Source: an uncultured Oscillospiraceae bacterium
Lineage (GTDB): Bacteria; Bacillota; Clostridia; Oscillospirales; Acutalibacteraceae
DNA length: 7,490 nt
Assembly: GCA_905211675.1 (NCBI GenBank)
Contig: CAJMBP010000068.1
Span: 1-7,490 of the forward strand
Direction: 5' to 3'
Below the pieces are notes generated by a model. It was not told the DNA's origin, made no database searches, and was given only the letters and a program-made list of their open reading frames with translations. Position numbers and translations under genes: made by a program. Position 1 is the stretch's first letter. Every line of letters begins with the position of its first letter. This document shows, piece after piece, positions 6,789 to 7,490 of this stretch.

Positions 6789-6829
6789 TGGGTGTTTAAT
6801 AGCTGACTTAAAACGCGACGACAAAAACT

Positions 6830-6873
6830 CTAAAAAAGAAGCACCTCAATACGCTTCTGCGTAGCGAGGTGCT
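6830..6873 (-). terminator. Minus-strand intrinsic terminator at the left end of the element
   Basis: AGCACCTC at 6840-6847 pairs with GAGGTGCT at 6866-6873; inside this TACGC (6850-6854) pairs with GCGTA (6859-6863) around TTCT. Read on the minus strand the stem is followed by TTCTTTTTTA, a good T tract. No such tract follows on the plus strand. No convincing protein gene on the minus strand precedes it, so it would end an RNA transcribed leftwards through the element. Confidence 0.7.
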
Positions 6874-6931
6874 CGGTTGCAAAGATGTAGCAAAAAAGAT
6901 GCCACCGCAAAATTCTGAGATAGATCTGAAC

Positions 6932-6967
6932 CCGCAAAAAGTTGGTAGCGAGCGTGACTTTTTGCGG
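6932..6967. repeat. Perfect 11-bp inverted repeat abutting the small ORF's ribosome binding site
   Basis: CCGCAAAAAGT at 6932-6942 is the exact reverse complement of ACTTTTTGCGG at 6957-6967, with a 14-base loop. Its 3' arm ends one base before the AAAGGAGG at 6968-6975. In a plus-strand RNA the hairpin would stand directly before the Shine-Dalgarno sequence. Confidence 0.75.
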
Positions 6968-6984
6968 AAAGGAGGAACTACGGC

Positions 6985-7074
6985 ATGAGTGAGCCGATGA
7001 CTTTTCAAAAGAAAAGTCGTCGCGAACGATACATAGTCCGCGACGACGTGGTGCCGGTGGTTCGTAACGGGTAG
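6985..7074 (+). CDS. Candidate 29-residue basic small protein
   Basis: ATG at 6985 follows a full AAAGGAGG at 6968-6975 with a 9-base gap, the strongest ribosome binding site in this part of the window, and runs 29 codons to TAG at 7072-7074. The product begins MSEPMTFQKKSRRERYIV and ends VVPVVRNG. It has seven Lys/Arg and four Asp/Glu, no signal peptide and no membrane segment. I do not recognise a family. Much of the coding sequence lies inside hairpins (6995-7022 and 7016-7047), so the RNA may be selected for structure rather than for the peptide. No clear plus-strand promoter is visible just upstream; expression could come from readthrough of the TtcA-like gene. The alternative is a chance ORF in a structured element, but the ribosome binding site argues against dismissal. 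Confidence 0.5.
   Translation: MSEPMTFQKKSRRERYIVRDDVVPVVRNG
6995..7022. repeat. 12-bp hairpin with AAAA loop inside the small ORF
   Basis: 6995-7006 pairs with 7011-7022 (core GACTTTTC with GAAAAGTC, extended by CGAT with GTCG, one T-G pair). It shares 7016-7022 with the next palindrome, so the two structures cannot form together. Confidence 0.7.
7016..7047. repeat. 32-bp imperfect palindrome
   Basis: GTCGTCGCG at 7016-7024 pairs perfectly with CGCGACGAC at 7039-7047, and part of the 14-base centre is also self-complementary, giving 26 of 32 symmetric positions. It competes with the 6995-7022 hairpin for 7016-7022. Confidence 0.75.
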
Positions 7075-7081
7075 AACTCCC

Positions 7082-7143
7082 AAAAAAATTGTATTTACGA
7101 ATCTTGCCTTTTTGCAAAGCAAATTGCGGAATTGTAAATACAA
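7082..7143 (-). terminator. Terminator-shaped inverted repeat at the right end of the element (minus sense)
   Basis: TTGTATTTAC at 7089-7098 is the exact reverse complement of GTAAATACAA at 7134-7143; a smaller hairpin TTTGC/GCAAA at 7111-7123 lies inside. On the minus strand the outer stem is followed by seven T (7088-7082). The stem is AT-rich and the loop long, so terminator strength is doubtful; it may instead mark the boundary of the element. No minus-strand gene is seen to its right. Confidence 0.45.
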
Positions 7144-7152
7144 CTATTTATA

Positions 7153-7181
7153 TTGTATCACGTTCTATTTTATGATATAAT
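7153..7181 (+). promoter_or_regulatory. Promoter of the downstream membrane-protein gene
   Basis: TTGTAT at 7153-7158, a 17-base spacer and a perfect TATAAT at 7176-7181, placed 22 bases before the TTG start codon. It begins 10 bases after the end of the inverted repeat. Confidence 0.75.
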
Positions 7182-7203
7182 GTTAAAAATTGGTGGTGAT
7201 AGT

Positions 7204-7490
7204 TTGGATAAGCCTAAAAAAATATTGTACATATTTAGACTGAAATGCATTTTATATGCAACGGTATTTTATTTTTTCTTCGTCTCTTTGGTGTTTGTAT
7301 CAGAAGAAAATTTATCTGGAATACAACTTAGACTAATCATAATGTTGCTTTCGATTGTTGCATTTGTTTATACCATTATTGTTTATAATAACTTATTTAA
7401 ATTGAATGAACTTTTGCGAATGTTCGATTATCAAACTTTAAAAAGTTTGGAAGATGTCGTAAAATATTTTGATAAAGTAAATTTAAAATT
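7204..7490 (+). CDS. Small membrane protein, two predicted helices, 3' end beyond the window (partial)
   Basis: The frame is open from TTG at 7204 to the window edge, 95 codons. GGTGGTGAT at 7192-7200 is a near-complete match to the 16S anti-Shine-Dalgarno and lies 3 bases before the TTG, which fixes this non-ATG start; the next in-frame ATG is at about codon 47, inside the second helix. The product begins MDKPKKILYIFRLKCILYA. Two hydrophobic segments fall at about residues 15-33 and 43-61, with a short extracytoplasmic-like loop SEENLSG between them, and a charged, probably cytoplasmic helix follows (NELLRMFDYQTLKSLEDVVK). I do not recognise a family. Gene and promoter fit well, so the CDS itself is likely real; function is unknown. 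Confidence 0.78.
   Translation, partial: MDKPKKILYIFRLKCILYATVFYFFFVSLVFVSEENLSGIQLRLIIMLLSIVAFVYTIIVYNNLFKLNELLRMFDYQTLKSLEDVVKYFDKVNLK

Larger units (their letters stand above)
6814..7143. repeat. Hairpin-rich structured element of unknown type (candidate interspersed repeat or RNA element)
   Basis: About 330 bases packed with inverted repeats: 6840-6873, 6932-6967, 6995-7022, 7016-7047 and 7089-7143. It is visibly richer in G and C than its flanks (for example CGTCGTCGCG and GGTGCCGGTGG) and has an ORF-length open stretch in two minus-strand frames that look non-coding. CGCGACGAC occurs at 6814-6822 and again at 7039-7047. No transposase, CRISPR-like spacing or clear target-site duplication is visible. 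The dense palindromes, the composition shift and the position between two genes are what dispersed non-autonomous repeats look like, but copy number cannot be seen here. It contains a small plus-strand ORF and terminator-like hairpins in the minus sense, listed separately. Boundaries are approximate. Confidence 0.5.

Noticed and set aside
6776..6802. TTGAGG...TAATAG as a promoter for the small ORF
   Set aside because: The spacer is 15 bases and both boxes deviate from consensus; too weak to list.
6808..7143. Two long overlapping minus-strand reading frames (about 111 and 95 codons) across the hairpin-rich block
   Set aside because: Neither has a ribosome binding site, the sequences look low-complexity and Phe/Arg/Ser rich, and both run through the hairpins and into the terminator stem. 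They are most likely open by composition and palindromy.
6814..7143. CRISPR array or transposon with terminal inverted repeats
   Set aside because: The hairpins differ from one another in sequence and spacing, there are no regular spacers, no transposase and no clear target-site duplication.

Overview
The window looks like chromosomal DNA from a low-to-moderate GC Gram-positive bacterium of the class Clostridia, possibly a gut member. The reasons are the lipoboxes, strong AAGGAGG-type ribosome binding sites, TTG and GTG starts, sigma-A type promoters, intrinsic terminators, and T-box and lysine riboswitch control. Nothing in the window fixes the genus.

Layout. (1) 1-2897: a transporter operon of substrate-binding lipoprotein, permease and ATPase (TrpXYZ type). 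It follows the 3' end of what reads as a T-box riboswitch with its terminator. A 10-codon ORF containing one Trp codon lies between the T-box terminator and the first gene. The operon ends at an intrinsic terminator. (2) 2965-3940: a gene with its own promoter for a secreted lipoprotein DNA/RNA non-specific nuclease carrying a C-terminal His/Cys metal-site domain. (3) 3945-5889: promoter, lysine riboswitch, terminator and an NhaC-family transporter, a predicted lysine transporter (LysW type). (4) 5843-6744: a TtcA-like tRNA thiolation ATPase. Its only good promoter is embedded in the terminator of the preceding gene, with the -10 box in the terminator loop. (5) 6745-7143: a gene-poor, hairpin-rich block with a strong minus-strand terminator on the left and a terminator-shaped inverted repeat on the right. 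In its middle is a 29-codon plus-strand ORF with an excellent Shine-Dalgarno sequence. (6) 7153-7490: a promoter and the start of a TTG-initiated two-helix membrane protein that runs off the window.

How the parts work together. Two amino-acid uptake units are controlled by RNA sensors: the T-box (probably uncharged tRNA-Trp, by analogy with the operon it controls) and the L-box (lysine). In both cases scarcity of the amino acid should open transcription of a transporter. The nuclease and the tRNA-modifying enzyme appear to be independent units.

The least explained part is 6814-7143, where a structured element, a small ORF and mutually exclusive hairpins overlap. It is the best candidate for something undescribed, but whether it is a repeat family, an RNA gene or a small-protein gene cannot be settled from one copy.
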